A DNA stretch of 5,227 nucleotides, from the NCBI GenBank assembly GCA_024405585.1, contig JAKSOM010000077.1:1-5227 (forward strand), in the 5' to 3' direction. Both the position numbers and the translations under genes were made by a program. This document shows, one piece after another, positions 4,254 through 5,227 of the stretch (positions are counted from its first letter, which is position 1; each line of letters begins with the position of its first letter). The stretch is from Acidaminococcaceae bacterium. GTDB taxonomy: Bacteria > Bacillota > Negativicutes > Acidaminococcales > Acidaminococcaceae. A model generated the notes under the pieces. The model made no database searches, was not told where the DNA came from, and saw only the letters and a list, made by a program, of their open reading frames with translations.

Positions 4254-5227
4254 TTAGAAGAAGAAGAATACTTGAGTGTACCAGGTCTTGTCTTTCTTGT
4301 CGTTCTCTTTGGACTTAATATCATAGTAATCGGAGGATACCATGATATTCTTAGCCAATACATAGTCAGCACCAAGAGCCCAGCCGCTGTAACCACCGTC
4401 ACTAATAAACGAATTCAAATCATAGGTGGGAGCCAGGAATACGTTACGGGGTTGGTTGAAGTAACGAACACGAGCGCCCCAGGTATTAGCTTTAGCGGGA
4501 TCAGCACTCTTGTAGCTCAACTGGCCAAACAAACCGGTCTTGCTTACATCAGTTGTAACAGCACCCTTGTTGCCGAATACATCATCGGTAGCCCTCATAA
4601 CACGACCGGTCAAGGTCCAGTCCTTGTCAATAGCCCAGTCAGCATTCAAATTCCAAATGCCACGGCCATAACCTTCAGCAACATCGGCCTTGAAATAATT
4701 CAAAGCAACAGTAACGGCCTTAAATGTTTGAGAAACACCGCCCACATACAAACGACCACGATCTGTTTTTTCGAAAGAACCTTCAATAGAGTCAACACTT
4801 CTGCCCACCATACCGTAAATCTTACCGTTGCCAACGCCATATTCAGCATAAGCACCATCAACAAAATCATCCAACATGGTATCGTTGATGAAGAACTCGT
4901 TCCAGTGGCCTGCCAAAACTTTCACGCCGCCAACACGGCCTTCCAAATAAGCACGTTTCAAACCGATGGTGTCACCATCAAGGTCTTTATTGCCGTGCAT
5001 TTTGCGGCGATTCTCCAACATACCGGTATAGGACCAGTTGTCGTTGATTTGACCGTTAACGAAGATACGGGTACGGAAGCTGCCGAAGTTGTTAGCACCG
5101 TCATCGCTATCATTCCTGTAGTCATAACGTACTTGACCGGTAATCTTTACGTTGTCAACTTTCTTTTCCAATTTAGCAACCCGAACACCGAGAGCGTCCA
5201 ACTCATCAGCAAATTCAGCAGCCAATT
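4254..5227 (-). CDS. Outer-membrane porin, likely SLH-anchored OmpM-type (5' end outside window)
   Basis: The 3' part of a gene, about 324 residues, with no start inside the window; the TTG at 5225 is an internal Leu codon. It opens with a short coiled coil, FADELDALGVRVAKLEKKVDNV, then ITGQVRYDYRND, the usual entry from linker into barrel in Negativicutes porins. The rest is alternating amphipathic strands with polar Asp/Gly/Asn loops. The protein ends YTQVFFFF, a C-terminal Phe beta-signal recognised by the BAM machinery. In Veillonella-type OmpM proteins an N-terminal SLH domain binds modified peptidoglycan and tethers the outer membrane. That domain would lie beyond position 5227, so its presence here is inferred. 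The likely role is general diffusion and envelope stability. A terminator follows, so it is the end of its transcript. Confidence 0.88.
   Translation of the reverse strand, partial: LAAEFADELDALGVRVAKLEKKVDNVKITGQVRYDYRNDSDDGANNFGSFRTRIFVNGQINDNWSYTGMLENRRKMHGNKDLDGDTIGLKRAYLEGRVGGVKVLAGHWNEFFINDTMLDDFVDGAYAEYGVGNGKIYGMVGRSVDSIEGSFEKTDRGRLYVGGVSQTFKAVTVALNYFKADVAEGYGRGIWNLNADWAIDKDWTLTGRVMRATDDVFGNKGAVTTDVSKTGLFGQLSYKSADPAKANTWGARVRYFNQPRNVFLAPTYDLNSFISDGGYSGWALGADYVLAKNIMVSSDYYDIKSKENDKKDKTWYTQVFFFF

Noticed and set aside
4130..4402. Minus-strand open frame of 90 aa overlapping the porin 3' end and terminator
   Set aside because: It overlaps the porin frame, passes through the terminator hairpin and the antitoxin promoter, and has no family resemblance.

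Overview
The window looks like a chromosomal segment from a Negativicutes bacterium (a diderm Firmicute of the Acidaminococcaceae/Veillonellaceae/Selenomonadaceae type). Two things point there. The porin at the right end has a short heptad linker followed by an outer-membrane beta-barrel ending in Phe, as in the SLH-anchored OmpM-type porins of this class. A DUF535 protein and several Sec-secreted small proteins sit beside it. Genus cannot be fixed from the sequence alone.

Layout, left to right. (1) Positions 1-773, minus strand: 5' part of a secreted protein with three degenerate repeats and a C-terminal beta-rich module; its 3' end lies outside the window. (2) 774-875: compact divergent promoter region. 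(3) 876-1769, plus strand: DUF535 (VirK/YbjX-like) protein, the only plus-strand gene. (4) 1758-1806: a perfect 23-bp inverted repeat that is a two-way terminator and overlaps the stop codons of both convergent genes. (5) 1803-3498, minus strand: a tightly packed four-gene operon. It reads paralogue A (3498 to 2932), a 94-aa conserved hypothetical protein, a DUF4160 protein, then paralogue B (2366 to 1803). A and B are secreted proteins of 188 and 187 aa, about half identical, and they bracket the DUF4160 pair. (6) 3584-4180, minus strand: a DinJ/YafQ type II toxin-antitoxin locus with a perfect 10-7-10 palindromic operator over its promoter. The toxin carries an in-frame TGA exactly where the family has the Gly of its RTGTH motif, so the catalytic His and terminal Phe are cut off. 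(7) 4208-4238: terminator with a GCAA loop. (8) 4254-5227, minus strand: 3' part of the porin gene.

The genes point to an envelope-related neighbourhood (porin, secreted repeat protein, two secreted paralogues, DUF535) into which two small two-gene cassettes, the toxin-antitoxin pair and the DUF4160 pair, have settled. The strongest observations are the nonsense-interrupted YafQ, the paralogue-DUF4160-paralogue operon, and the perfect inverted repeat across two convergent stop codons.
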